Shown: piece by piece, positions 39,755 to 53,200 of the stretch
Position numbering within the stretch: the first letter of the stretch is position 1
How the letters are laid out: every line of letters starts with the position of its first letter
From: Nemopilema nomurai
Lineage: Eukaryota > Cnidaria > Scyphozoa > Rhizostomeae > Rhizostomatidae
Assembly: GCA_003864495.1 (NCBI GenBank)
Contig: ML133502.1
Location: 682,001 to 746,000 of the forward strand
Direction of reading: 5' to 3'
Length of the DNA stretch: 64,000 nucleotides
Program-made: the position numbers and the translations under genes
Notes under the pieces: generated by a model
Seen by the model: the letters and a program-made list of their open reading frames with translations, nothing else
Databases searched by the model: none
Told to the model about the DNA's origin: nothing

Positions 39755-40099
39755 CCGTAAATCCTCGAATTGGCCCCCCCCTCCCTCGAACAAGCCCCCC
39801 CCTCGAATAAGCCTCGCCTCAGATTGTTGATTTTTTACTTCTGAGGTTGCCTTTGGCATTTAAGTGAATTGACACAAAAATTTATATTTTTGTTAATAAT
39901 TTAGTCAAATGTTACTTTATACTTAGGTTATTTTTCATACTATGAAAAGTAAGAAATTTCAAAAATTATATATTTATGTGGCATGTTTGAAGAAATTTTA
40001 TAAGCCCCCCCCCCCTCGAATAAGCCCCCCCAACTCGAATAAGCCCCCATCCAAAAAAAAATAAATAAGCCCCCGTGGGGCTAATTCGAGGATTTACGG
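39755..40099. mobile_element. Small TIR element with CCGTAAATCCTCGAAT ends
   Basis: Terminal repeats CCGTAAATCCTCGAATT at the left and ATTCGAGGATTTACGG at the right, flanked by TA on both sides (39753-39754 and 40100-40101), as in Tc1/mariner-type MITEs. Just inside are runs of C (GCCCCCCCC and relatives). It ends 49 bp before HYKK exon 2. A decayed relative is at 41327-41500. Confidence 0.8.
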
Positions 40100-41043
40100 T
40101 ACATACACCCATTGTGCTGCATTTTCAGGCCTTTTTGCTTTGTTTCAGGCAGTGGACCCTACAAATATCCTGTCAACATTCGAAGCAGAAAGGGGGGGCT
40201 TAAAGAGTTGAAAGAGTTTGAGGTTCCGCTGGAAAATATTGCAGAGAGGGATATGGTATTTGCTGAAAAAGTATCAAAGATGAAAGTCGAAGGAGACCAT
40301 GTATGGAGATCTTCTTTTGGAAGAGACTCCAAAATCAAAGTTCACATAAAACACTACATCAGGTATTCCCTTCCAAATTGTTCTAAATGTTTTGTATTTC
40401 CTTTAATTACTCATTCACTATTCATTTTCATTGCTTTTCCTAAATTATTGGATTAATTTTATTGGTTACTGTTAATTACTGCATTTGGGACAAATTGGTT
40501 TGAAAGATAATTTCATCTTAGAACTTTACTGAAGAAGCAAGTCCTTGATTTCTGGGATTAATCCAATTTTTCCATCACTTTTTGAAGGCAATTAAAATTT
40601 CGGGGCTCTTCAAAAAATGAATTTTTCAAGTGTTTTAAAAGAGTTTTTAAACTTTTTAGGGCTATCTTCAGTCCATATATTTTAATGATGTATTATCAAT
40701 GAACAACACAGACTAAATTTTGTATTCTATATTAGACTGCTCTCCTTTGTTGAGGGCCAGATTTTGAAGGATATTGAATTGGATGGCCAGCTTTGCTTAC
40801 AGGTCGGAGTTTTAGTTGCAACAATCTGTAAGGCGATGGAGGTAAGTTTGATGCATAAATCAAATTATGTTGTCTGTTCAATCCTCTGTACCTTTTAATT
40901 TTTATTTATAAAGTCATAAGTGAGCATTTTTTATCACTAACTGATCAAAGATCTTCTTTGTATTCCTTATTCTCATATCTTACACTAGCCAGATATGCCT
41001 TATAGTTTCCTTTCCTGAATTTATACATCATCCTTACTTTGTC

Positions 41044-41668
41044 GTCGATTCTAAAAGACTGAACACTCCAAGAACAGGCTGAACACCCCAAGAACACCCA
41101 AAGAACACCCTAAGAACACCCCAAGAACACCCTAAGAACAAGCCATTAAGCGGCTGAACGCCCTTCAAAACATATCAAAATCGGCATATCATTCGAAAAA
41201 TAATTTTGTCAATCAATAAAAATTAATTTTAGGGCGGGAAAGGGCCTGATAAGTCTAATGCTGTTGGTGTTGTTACAACCAACTTATATTATGCGTCAAA
41301 AGTGTGAACGGGAGTTTGTACTGCTGCCGTAAATGCTCGAATCGGATTCCTCAGTTTGTTGGTTTTTGCCATCTAGGGTTGCCTTTGGCGCTTTTTCTTA
41401 AGTACCGCAAAATTTCGTACTTTTGATAATAATTGATTAAATGCTCATAAAGATATTACTGCTAATATAAACGAAGTCTTTTAACAATATCTTCCAGGGC
41501 CTAAAATTATTTTTTAATGATTGACCAAATTATTTTTCGAATGATATGCCGATTTAGATATGTTTTAAAGGGCGTTCAGCCGCTTAATGGCTTGTTCTTA
41601 GGGTGTTCTTGGGGTGTTCTTGGGGTGTTCAGCCTGTTCTTGGAGTGTTCAGTCTATTAGAAACGACG
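41044..41668. mobile_element. Foldback element with ~125-bp inverted arms in HYKK intron 3
   Basis: The left arm (from about 41044) reads AGACTGAACACTCCAAGAAC, then repeated AAGAACACCC units, then AGCCATTAAGCGGCTGAACG and CGGCATATCATTCGAAAAAT. The right arm is its inverse, ending near 41668. The arms differ mainly in the number of AAGAACACC units. The loop contains a decayed copy of the 39755 element. Foldback-type non-autonomous transposon; no clear target duplication. Confidence 0.8.
41327..41500. mobile_element. Decayed copy of the CCGTAAATCCTCGAAT element, nested in the foldback
   Basis: GCCGTAAATGCTCGAATCGG, then CCTCAGTTTGTTGG and GGGTTGCCTTTGGCG, follow the same order as in 39755-40099 (CCTCAGATTGTTGA, GAGGTTGCCTTTGGCA). 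The right end is lost or too diverged to place. Confidence 0.6.
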
Positions 41669-42607
41669 TTACTTTGTACAGTTCTCATCTGGTTTGTAGT
41701 TATTTGACAATACTGGATCCTGAATATCTAAGTCAATGGCTAGCATTAATTGGTATCATATCCTCATGGCAAATTGAAAGGCTCGCATTTTTACTGTTAA
41801 CTGGGTGGAGGGTGTAAGAAATCTCCAGGTTTTGAATGAGGTGCAGAAAATCACTTCAGGAGTGAGATGATACAAACGGATGATGATAATAAAGTGCCAT
41901 AATCTTTGACTCTTAGCAACTATCTTCTTTTTCGATTACCTTTTGAGTTGATTTTACAAACTGCACTATTAATTGTTTGTATCTTCCAGGGATTTACACA
42001 TCCTCGTCTGATAGCAAAAAGGGATATATGGGACCCCAAGAATCTTTTGTGGTTGAATTCCCCAAAGTATCTTGTTGCTTTGAACGACAAGAAAAAATAT
42101 TGCATGGTAACGAAGTGTTTCAAGTTGTTTCAAAGTCATTTTTTACCTGTTGCTGAGAATTTGCCCATGCAAGCAATCCATGCTGACATAAACGGAGGAA
42201 ATATTATTGTCCAGATGGTTGGATCAGAAGCTACAGTTATTGGTTTAATTGATTTTGGTGAGGTAACACACTCATTTCGTGTGTTCGAAATTGCGATATG
42301 CATGGCCTACATTAGCTTGCTCAAGCCAACAGACTGTCTGTTAAATTCTGGTTTTGTATTATCTGGATATGAAGCAAAGCATCCTTTGACAGAACTTGAG
42401 TTAAATGTGCTTTACTATTGTGTCATTGGTAGGATCGCACAATCACTTGTGATTGGAAACTATCAATACAGCTTAGATCCTGGTAATGAATGTTTGTTGT
42501 CAACCTCCAAGGGTGGCTGGACTGTACTTAAAACGTTGCTGGATTACGAAGATAGAGTTAATGAGCTTGTTCAAATCTGGTTGCATGTTCAGCCTTGAAA
42601 TGGATGG

Positions 42608-43577
42608 ATTTTTGTTTGACGCTCTTTTATAAGCAAGATTGCACGGTTAGACTTTCCTTCCAAGTCCAAATGTTCCACGTTGTGTGCTGGTCATTACCAG
42701 TTTCATTGTTTCCCTCAAGAACGATCATGTTTGATTTCTCGCTCTTGAGGCTGGGAGTGAGTTTTCCCTGCTACATCAAATAATCAACCTCTTTTATCCC
42801 CTTAAAACACGCTACCGAGTCTAAAGAGTAGTTGTCTCTACTCTTCTCCAAGTCTTGATTAGATGAAACTAAAGTGTAGAGAATCGAAGAGAAAAAAGGG
42901 GATGTTGCTTCCCAAGATAGCTTCCTTCCCATTTAATTTGATTCGTGTCCATGCTAACTATTGTTTTCCAGTATAGAAAAGTGACTGTATGTATGTATAT
43001 CAAACATATTTGAATTTCTGCTTCGATTTTTAGAGCTAAACACCCTGAAAGCATGGGATGAGAAGAATTCTCTTTCAAGCAAATTTTTACTCAATTCCTT
43101 GCTTCAAATACTCGACACTCTGTTGTTGCTGTTGTTGTTGTAACTTAATTTCCTGCAGTGTTCATATGCTCCTGTTGGGCAAAACTGAAACTTTGTTGTA
43201 TTTGTCTTGAAAGCACCCTTAGCTGTGGAGGGAACCACTACTGGAATTTTGAGCCGCCACGAAAATAAACATCAAACAAAATCGGCGAAAAATAAAGATA
43301 TACAATGTTTATTAAATTTACTAAAAAAATTAACGCTACTTTGAGTTAACTGAGCGTAGTATTCCTAATATCTTATGCTGAACTTTTCCTCGGTGGGGCT
43401 AGGCCCCATCTGTCCTGTTTCCCACAAGACCAAATTTTAAGTAATAAGTCTAGAAATCTTGCCTCTACGATCAATTTTACAAATATGTTGTAGCTAATAC
43501 GGATCCTTTTCATTTATGTTAAGGACCCTTATGATCCGTCAAAAATTCAACCCTCGGATGCGAAAATTGAGTGACTG
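42608..43577. repeat. HYKK 3' UTR/flank, right copy of a segmental duplication
   Basis: Begins ten bases after the HYKK stop and is near-identical to 31486-32771 behind desulfhydrase copy A. Since it directly follows the HYKK stop here, this is probably the original and the left copy the derivative. Contains AATAAA near 43263, a candidate poly(A) signal. Confidence 0.8.
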
Positions 43578-44226
43578 ACCGGGGGAAAGTAGTTTCAAAC
43601 CCACGTGTTCCTCATTTCTGAAAATTATTGCAGCAACAAGTTTTGTGGCTGAAATGTTCCAGTGAGAAGAAGGTGGGCATGCCCCTCGAAGTAGTGCGAA
43701 AGCGTGCCTTGATAGGGGAAGCCAGTAAATAGCAAACCATTTCTAAAATCAGCAAAGGTCCCAGCACGTTTTTGCATCTGACCCCAGTGTCCGGGGTAAT
43801 GCTTCGTGTTGGGGATGAAAAGTAGTTCTTTATTCTCCACAAAAACTGATATCTTACTTTTAAGATGCAACTCTTGAAATTTTCAGCAAGAAACGATTTT
43901 GTTTCATTTTATGGTTTTTTTTGATAAGGGGAGCTTTGCTTTGTGCTTCAGCAAAAAGAACTTTTGATAAAATAAGATGAGACAAACAAATAAATTAAAC
44001 TGTTAAAAATTTTGAGTTGATTCTTTTCTAATAGTTATTCAATAGCAATGGAAAACCAGAATACCAATCAGCGTTCATGTTAAAGTTGCCTGTCTTTGTT
44101 ATTGTTTACCCACCCGAAAACCACTCACCCCACCCAACTCACCCCATTCCCCCCAAAAACTTCTGCTTCCCGGTAAGTGTTGTTGTTGTTTTTGTGAAGC
44201 TTGGCTGTTGTTTATTCGAAGTGGAG

Positions 44227-47200
44227 ATGAATCGTTTACAACCGTATTTGCCTCCATCATGGGCAGCGAAGCTACAGATGATGCCAGAATACAGAATAAA
44301 TGTACGTTTTTCAGTTTAACATGTCTTTAGAGAGTTGTTTGTGCACTTGAATTTACCCTCTATTTTTTTAGCCTTTGCCCTTATTTGGCCCCGTTGAGTT
44401 GCATGATTAAAAAGTCCAAAATTCAAACTCAAAATCTTTTATCAGCAAAAAGAAATATCAATTACAATATACCAAACATTCAAAGTTAAAATAGTAAAAA
44501 TTAGCAATTTAAAAAATTAGTTAATAAGGTACAACAGATACATTAGTTTTGTTATGCTTAAGGACACATGAAAGAAACTCATGAAGAGCTTTCGAGGTGT
44601 CATGTGCCCTAATGACGTATCTAAACACAAGATTTCCAATTCAGTTTGAAGTTATATATAACAGTAAGAGAAAAATTTATAGAAAAAATATAAAGGCTGT
44701 AGGCTGGTAAATTTCACTGGTTAGAGATAGATTTGAGAAATGTTGAGCAATTTATAGTTGCTTAGGAATTCTGTTGTACACAGTAAAGACAAGTTACAAA
44801 GGTGAAACTACCAAATCGATCAATTAAACGTAGGGAAGTTTAGATTAATAGAAAAAGACACGAATTTTTTTGAAAGGAAATTCCTCGAGCAGGGCTTTTA
44901 GTCGCTAAAGTTATAGTCTGCCTGTTAGGCCAATTTTCTAACTTCTCTGTGAAGGAATTTTTAGAGAAGTGTGCATAAGAACCTTGAATGGTTATTACAT
45001 TTAGTGGAAAAAAGTCTATTTCGGTACAGTGACATGATCAAGAGGGTTTTTCTAGTTGTATTATCAGCCTTAGAAGTGAAAAACCTGTCATAAAACAAAG
45101 CTCTAAGGCCAGCGGCTAAAAATTTCGTGGGTCGCGGCGAAATTCAGCTAAACAACCGACAACCGCTTTGTATTTTTGGCCAAATTCATCCAAAACCACG
45201 CAAACACCTACATTTTTGCAGAGAAATTTTATTGATATATGTTGATTTTATTAATTTTGTAAGGTTTTTTTACAGTCGATGGTTCTGCGAAACGGCCAAA
45301 CGCCAAAATGGCCGCCAAACCAACAATAAAAGATTTCACTTTTCTATTAATTCTGTAATGTCTTCGACCTCTGAATCGCTTCAAACATCTTTATCTTCTT
45401 TGCCAACTTCTCCTGCATCTTTGGAATTAATCTCGAGTATATTCTATTAAAAAGGAACTGATTCAATGGTCCAAATATTAAGCAATTATCCAGAAAATAT
45501 AGAACAAAAATTATGTTCAATCATACATTTAGACCTTGCTCATTCTCTTTCAACATCTCACAGCTACTCCCATTGATGTTAAATACTTTGCTACGGTTGT
45601 AAAGGAGCATCTAAATTTGCTTCCCCTTGCTTCATTTTCCTATAATATGTTAGTTAATAACACAATTAATTTTGTTACATGTATCTCAAAGATTACCCAA
45701 ATGAACACCTACACACTCTTTTTTTATGAAATCCATCAGACTAAAAGCTCTTCATGATCCCTAAATTTTTTTCGGAAGAGCCAGGTACAAGAAACACATT
45801 TAGTAAAAATATAATAGCATCATTCACATCTTTGTTGCTTTCTGGGTTTGAAAACTGTACTAGTTTGACTTCAAGACTCCTTCCCAAAAGTGACCCATTC
45901 CCTGTTTGATATGAACAGCTGTCCAGGTAAAAAACTCTCTTGGCATTCTTTATTTCCTGCTTCAACCTCCAGCACTCCAGTACCCTTCTCTTTCTTTGCC
46001 ATAATTTCTGCTTTCTTTGGATTAGTCTGGAGTCTACTCTATCAAATATTTCAGAAACTCGTAGTAGATCATAATGGGTCATAATGTGTGCAAAAATAGT
46101 CATATTACATTTATACATTATAAATGAATGATAACAAGCTCTTGGAAATTCCTTTGTTATTTACTGAACCCTTTGAATTTTTTATAATGTCTGAGAACAG
46201 AATGACCACAGCCCTATTACCCTGGATGATTGCAGTTTTCTTAAAAGGTAAAAATATATCAGATTCAAATTCCATTTTGTTTTCCAAAAGCTAAATACTG
46301 CAGGAGACAACTCAACCTTAACCATGTACTCAACCTTAACCCTGTACTCAACCTTAACCATGTACTCAACCTTAACCCTGTACTCAACCTTAACCATGTA
46401 CTCAACCTTAACCATGTACTCAACCTTAACCATGTACTCAACCTTAACCCTGTACTCAACCTTAACCACGTTCTCAATCTTAACCATGTACTCAACCTTA
46501 ACCATGTACTCAACCTTAACCATGTACTCAACCTTAACCACGTTCTCAATCTTAACCATGTACTCAACCTTAACCATGTACTCAACCTTAACCATGTACT
46601 CAACCTTAACCATGTACTCAACCTTAACCATGTACTCAACCTTAACCATGTACTCAACCTTAACCATGTACTCAACCTTAACCCTGTACTCAACCTTAAC
46701 CATGTACTCAATATTATGCAAAAGATAATTATATAAGTCAACTGCTCAAATTAGCCACAGGTGATGTGGTATAAATACAAATTTAAGCCCTTTATTTGCA
46801 TGGTGCTGTTGATCTGGCTGCCCTATACTCCAGAAAAGATTTTGCTCATTAATTGCACTCTTGTTCCTTGTTTTCCTAAAGTCTTTATTCCTGTTCATTC
46901 TCCCTTGAATGTAAATAATTTTAGATTGTGGGTAAGTTAATATTGAAAAATGACACCTTTTTGTGAGGAGGGCATGATGCCTAATTTATGTCTTTCGTCC
47001 TGAATCTTCTCTGCAGTTGCTTGTGCAACCCATTTAACCGATCTTTGAAGCCTGACATTCATCAATAACATTCTCCTATTTGTTTTCTGGTTTTCTTGAC
47101 AGTACTTTGATGAGTTTGCAAATTGATTTTGTTCAGATCTACAAATAACTGTTTGTCAAGTAACCAATCAGTTTGGGTTACCTTAAGTGCTTTGGGACAC

Positions 47201-50200
47201 ATAATAAAGTACTTATTTGACGAAGGTGAAAACTTTGCCAAACTATGAGTAGTGTCTATTTTGCTTTGTAATTGGAGATGCCGGAAATAGAATCCACTGG
47301 TTGACCAGCAGAAATCTGATCTTCAGGAACATTAAGCAACTATTTGCAGTTCACTCTTACCAAAACATCTTCTATGCTCGCTGAGTGGCTCGACCCACTG
47401 TCTTGATAAGTCTTAAATATTACATTTCTGCCACTCTTGCACCATTATTGATGATAGATCAACATTCGAAACCACGTGTGCAAACTGACAGGATGTGGCA
47501 CGCAATAGCGTACAGGTTTTCTAGCATACCCGTTCAACCAAACACTAAATTGTAGCCACGTCGTGAAACCTCAAAGGTTTTAATTGTGGCCTCGGGTAGA
47601 GATTCCAGACAAGTCCTCGATCTATGGCAATGTCTAATCTTATGATTGATTGGTTTTGACAGTTCCCAAGCTTCCAAAGTATGATTTTTGCCATCAATGT
47701 TAATTTTCATCACGCAAATCCGTCAATTTTTACGTTAGAAATTGAGAAATGCTTTGTCGTGGTCTTTAAAACACGACTATTCACTTCAATAGTTATTTCA
47801 TTCAGCATCTTAGTCGACTTCATATCACTAACCATTAGCACCCCTGGTAATATCTTGAATATGTGGATCATGAAACTTTTCGTTCGATGCAGCTCGCACG
47901 CACCTTCCTAGCTTTCAACTCTCTTTATTGTCTGCGAATTGGCCACACTGCAATGTTTGATATTCAGTATCAACGAACCTCGCGTACCAACTATCTCACC
48001 TGCTCAATGATTGCTGTTCAACTCTTTGACTTGGTGCTTTCAAATGCCATGTGGGATCTCCGTTCCATGCCGTGTATAATGGTAGATATCATATCTATCA
48101 CGTCTCCAAACGGTGCTACATACTTGCCATTCGGCCATTTTCTTTCGCTGCGGTTCACATGAGTCAAATTGTTCTATCAAAGTTCTCGTGTTACTTTCCC
48201 TTCTTGTCTTTCAATTTTCGTCTTTTATCTTTTGTCTGAGTGAAAGGATCTCTTTCCTCAACCCTTTCTTGTGTTCGCTTTTCTCTTATGATGGAGTGAT
48301 ATATTTGGAACTCTGCTTCATACTTTCTAAAGGATTTCCCACTCAGTGTTTTTGATTTCATGTTGGCCAAATCGATCCCTGCCTGTTACGTTGAATCTTT
48401 ATCATATCGTCTGCACTGGACTTGCCTCTTCATACAGCCTTTGTATCTAGGTTCATATTTCTGTCTTTTTGAGGCCATTCCTTAAAGGCCAGCATCCCAA
48501 CTACTAATTATTTTCAAAACCCGATTAAGTAACTTTTCACCCATAGTTAACTGTTGCTAGATTGTTTCCAGTATTATACAAGGCTTCCAGTATCCAAGGG
48601 TGTATCCAGCATTCTAGAGTGCTTTGGGACATTTTTCGGTTCCATGAACATTTCAACTGAGTGATGCTTTTGAAGGTTCATCAAATGACACCAAAGTATT
48701 AAAGATACGTTAACCAGTGTCTTCTGTATTTACAGCTTGCTCAAAAAAACACTCCAATTCACGAATGGTCTTTGCCTGGTGTTCCAGACGGCTTCAAGGT
48801 TTCCATAAAAAGAGATGACATGACCGGAAGTGTCCTGGGCGGAAACAAGGTAAGCTGGTGTCAGCATTTACGACATTCTGAGCGACTTTCAAATTTCGCA
48901 TTTCGAGGATCAATTCGATAAGACAAACGAATATTTGCGGCACCCCCTAATATTTGTCTGCTATCCGGTAAATTTGTTTTGATTCGGTAAATAGCTTATT
49001 TGGTAGTCAGTAATGATGAAATAACACCAGTTTTTTCCTTATTTATCAGTTGTAGTTTTTCTTTCAATATAATTAAACTACTTGAAATCGAAGAACGCTT
49101 CAAAGCGATGTCAGATAAAATTATATTACCTAGATGCGCGATAATACATTACCTAAAACGTATTATCGAATATTGTATAATTGAATATTGTATAACTAGT
49201 TACGGCTGAAAGTTTATGTTACAGAATTAAAGATTTAAGAAATTATAGTTTTAAAGAAAAATTCAAAAATGGGCTTTTCTATTATTTCCCAGGCACCTGA
49301 AGGGCTTGACACTAAAATCCGATCATAATCTAGCAACATCATCCACCCCCTCCCCCCCTCCCATCGTTGCCTCTTAAATCCGCCCCTGATCGTAGAGCAC
49401 CAGCTGAATCAGCCAAAGTAGCGGACAAATCGATCTTCAGGGACGGAGCTTATTTCGGCTTGTCTTTTTATATAAGGTGAACTTTAGTGGATAACTTCGC
49501 AGGCTCGCTATTTATTATTACCACTTTGTCTCTTGCTTCACAGATTAGAAAACTGGAGTTCATTCTAGCAGATGCCGTAGCGAAGAAGTATGACTCCGTC
49601 GTTACCTGTGGTGAGCTGCAGTCAAACAATTGTCGCGCTACTGCACTGGCTGCTCGTTTGGTAGGCCTAGACTGCCATCTTGTTTTGAGAACAGCAGAGC
49701 CGGTAAGTATTTCCCTTAGCCACAGTTTCGAAGTGAGAGTAGTCATAGCAGCAAGCACGCCAGTTCGAACAAGGCGGTAGTTACCGAAGCTTGACGGTTT
49801 GAAGTAGGTGGTGGTCACAAAAGCATGCCGGTTCTAAGGCCCCGTTCACACGAGGATGGAACGGAACAGAACGATGTGGATTGGCCCAGAAAACAAAACA
49901 TTTTTGCAGGATTTCACACAAGAATGATAAAAAGTGTTCCGTTCAGTTCCGTTCCAAAAATGGACCTCTTTAAAAAGTGAACCGAATAACGGAACGGATC
50001 GATTTGGCTCTCGTATGAACACTTTTTCGGATCGTTGTGTTCCATTTTATGGACTTATTTTCTGCAATTTACATTAAGTTACGCAGCGGCAGACATGTTC
50101 ATTGCAATATTTTCGTTTCTGAGCTTATTCTTCGCCCAATCTAAGTTCTATGTTGCCCGGGATGCTTTGAAGTCCCGTATGGCTTCAGGTAATAACTGCA

Positions 50201-53200
50201 CATTGCTTCATGACCATTTAAAACTTTCATCTGAATTGTTCTCTTTGCCACCTGCCATCTTGTTCCCCATCATCGCCATGTTATTTTGTGCACTTCTTGG
50301 CAGGTTTTTGCCAATAACATGTGCGCGCCCTCAGCGTGTTTGTGTCATTGGTTCATTCGAAGGAGAATAACTGGTGTGTGCGAAGGAGCAGAAACGCTTT
50401 AGTGTCGTGTGAATATTTCTTAAAGAGTTCCGCTCCATGTCGTTCTCGTGTGAACAGGGCCTAAGAGATGAACAAAATTTGAAACTCAGTTTTCTGGGAA
50501 CCTGGGATGTGTTAGTTTGGAAGACCCGCCGATTTACGCAGGATCTTAATAAAGTTACTAGAAGTCTTTTCACAATAAAAAATAATTGTACCTTCTCAGG
50601 TATCTTATCTGCTAGACGAATATAACAGTTTTGTTATTTTGATTTCATGTAGCTGCGCAGTGTTTGTTTGTGTAGCTGCGCAGTCTCCCGTTTCTAATTG
50701 GTACCCATGTCTTCGTAGGATGTTGAGGCCAACAATTGCAGTGGGAATGTGATGCTAGACCGACTGAGTGCAGCAAATGTGTACATGATTCCTAACGAAT
50801 CCCTCCACGAAGGACTGGGCGCTAGAATGAAGACTCTGACGTCACGTCTTTGGTAGGTGTATCACTATTATTGTGGAATTCCACAGTGCATTTATTATTA
50901 TTTAGCTGTTTTATTTGTTTTGGTATTTGCTCTTATATTTTTATGATTAACTGTCTGCAATAATACATGACAAAAGATGTATTTACTAATCATGTAGTAA
51001 CCCTCTCTTTTGCGTGTATCAATTCGTGGACAAACCACAAATTGCTTTGTGTGCCGGCTAAATAAATTCACACGGACAGCGCTAAGAATCTGATTGGATA
51101 TAATGTATAATTTGCATTACTGGTAGACTGATAATCTGATTGGTAGACTAATTCTGGGTGTATCATTAAATAATTTCATTTTTTTCGTCTAGTTGTTGGT
51201 TGTTGTTGAGGTTTGCTTAAAGGTTGATGTTTTAAAAACCGCACTGAGCTTGTATATTTTGAGATCTACTCTGTCAGAAAACCAGCAAGAACATGAAAAG
51301 CTCTAATAATTATTTCAGAAAGTTAATTTGAAGTAGGAGTGGGAAAAGAGTGAAGGTTTTTTAATTGAGAAGCTTGCCTTAGCATAAAATGTCTGAGAGA
51401 AATCTCAACCGACATAATCTAATCTTAGTCGTGCCAGTAAGAGAGTCAATTTTCATGAAACCAGATGCGAAAGGAGTAACGCTTTTAAATTTTTTTGTTT
51501 CGGGGCTACATTTTTAAAACAATGTTTTCTGAATTTAGTATTTGACATAAGCTGACGGGCTTGTTTAACGCATCAAAATGTATTCAACAATTAGCACATT
51601 CCAAATAATGATTGTAATATCAACCGCATGGTATCTGAAATGGTCTCCTTCGCAGGGACGAGAAAAAGGAGCGTGCTTACGAAGTTCCATTTGGTGGCTC
51701 ATCTGCCTTGGGAGAGTTTGGAATTCTGGATGTATACCAAGAAATGATTGAGCAGGTGATCTTTGGACTTTCTCCTTTCGCATGGCTTTCATACTTTATT
51801 CCTTAATCTACAATGCTTTCATACAATAAAATATTCCTTGGATTACAATTTCTTCAAATCTCAACCCCAAGCTAGTTTAGCTTTGCCGTTGAAAAGCATG
51901 CCATCAAATGAACCACATCTCATTCTGTCCCTGCTAAGTTCTTTCTGGCTCACTTGTAATGTGCAGATGCATTTTTGCCAACCATGAGCAGGTGTAACTT
52001 TGCTTTTAAAATGGTAAGCAAGAAACATGTCAACAAGTATATCACTTCTCATTTTGTCCCCAATGAATTCTTTCTGGCTCATTCTGGCTCAAGCTATTGA
52101 TTGCATTTTAATCCTCTCTTTATATTTAATTTTCTACTTATGAAATTTTTCATTCGAATTTTTCTGGTCTCAATAATTTTCCCTTTGCAAATTTGACTGT
52201 TAATAGACTTAAGCTAACAGTAGTATTTGTTTGATTTGCTGTTTGAACTTGAGCTTCGATGTGAACTGTAACTGCCAAGTTGGATTCTCGCTGCTCTTCT
52301 TCGTAATAAACACAGCTACCCTAAAGTCACTCTACGTGGGCAGGATCTTCATGAAACAGAATTCACCTCAACGGGCATTTGATTTCACTCCTTTTAGCAA
52401 GGCTCTCTTTCGTAGGGCGTGTTGGGAAATTTTGATGACGTGGTTGTGGCTGGTGCTAGTGGTGGAACGGTGTGTGGGTTGGCCTTGGCAAATCATTTGA
52501 ATGGATCGCCGCTAAAGTATGTTTTATGCTGTTTTGTATGAATAAATCCCTTCTTGAGTATGTTTCATGGTATTTTGTGTGAGTGATCCTCCTCCACAAT
52601 GTGTTTTTGTTGAGTGTTATGTTGAATGAATTCCATCTTAAGTATGTTTTATAGTGTTATGTTTGAATGTATTGTATGTTCTCTTCTGAAGTATATGTAA
52701 TGGTATAAATGTTGGTAGGTGTTCCGCGAATGACATTGGTCAATGTGTATGTGTATTGGTCAATATCAATTCACCAGTAAAGGGATACTCCATTGGGGCA
52801 TCCCTCCTTGAGTTTTAATATTTTCAAATATGGAGGTAAATTGTGGATTAATTAGAACTCTGTATTTTTCTGTGATCAGTTCGATAACCAAGAATGAAGC
52901 ATTCCTGATTTTTTTTCGTTGCATAGATGCTCAAGGAGATTGTCCCGTGATGGTTTCCCATTCTTTTTTCCGTTTCAGGGTGCACGGGGTGTGCGTATGC
53001 GAGGATGCTGAATACTTCTACAATCACATTGACCATCTTCTCAGCAATTATGGGACTGAAGGAGTCAAATCCAGGGAAATTTGTGATATCATTGATGGCT
53101 ATCAAGGCGAAGGATATGGCAAGTCAAGCCAGGAAGAGCTAGGTACCAATTTTTTAACCACTAACAGGACTAATTACATGGGACGGTGATTTTACTGTGT

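Larger units (their letters stand above)
36502..42598 (+). pseudogene. HYKK: Hydroxylysine kinase, 4 exons, two premature stops in exon 1
   Basis: HYKK (formerly AGPHD1) phosphorylates 5-hydroxylysine with GTP in lysine/collagen breakdown. Exons: 36502-36889, 40149-40362, 40736-40841, 41990-42598; all junction phases fit. Exon 1 carries VLKCVQDAFGLKVEE and DGYYDRNFFV, then, in the same frame, TAG at 36781 and TGA at 36814, yet family-like sequence resumes (GKYVFKVM before the TGA and FLDASIAVMEHLRITL after it). Exons 2-3 include HYIRLLSFVEGQILKDI. Exon 4 holds the kinase core: HADINGGNIIV (HxDxxxxN catalytic loop) and LIDFGEV (metal-binding Asp), and then a 203-codon frame without stops. Stops only in exon 1, with a clean rest, suggest recent inactivation, sequencing error, or an alternative start skipping the damaged part. 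A hAT insertion lies directly upstream. Confidence 0.85.

Noticed and set aside
45741..46118. 125-codon minus-strand frame with a basic, LINE-like stretch
   Set aside because: No reverse-transcriptase or endonuclease motif follows, and the resemblance is only in composition.
46311..46710. Interstitial telomeric repeat (CCTTAACC resembles CCCTAA)
   Set aside because: The unit is 18 bp with only a passing likeness; metazoan TTAGGG repeats are not tandemly present.
46182..46741. Long repetitive open frames on both strands (134-179 codons)
   Set aside because: They are a by-product of the 18-bp tandem array, which has no stops in several frames. No start context, splice sites or similarity support a gene.
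50035..50370. 111-codon frame with hydrophobic segments
   Set aside because: Lies entirely inside the 624-bp MITE and has no transposase motif.
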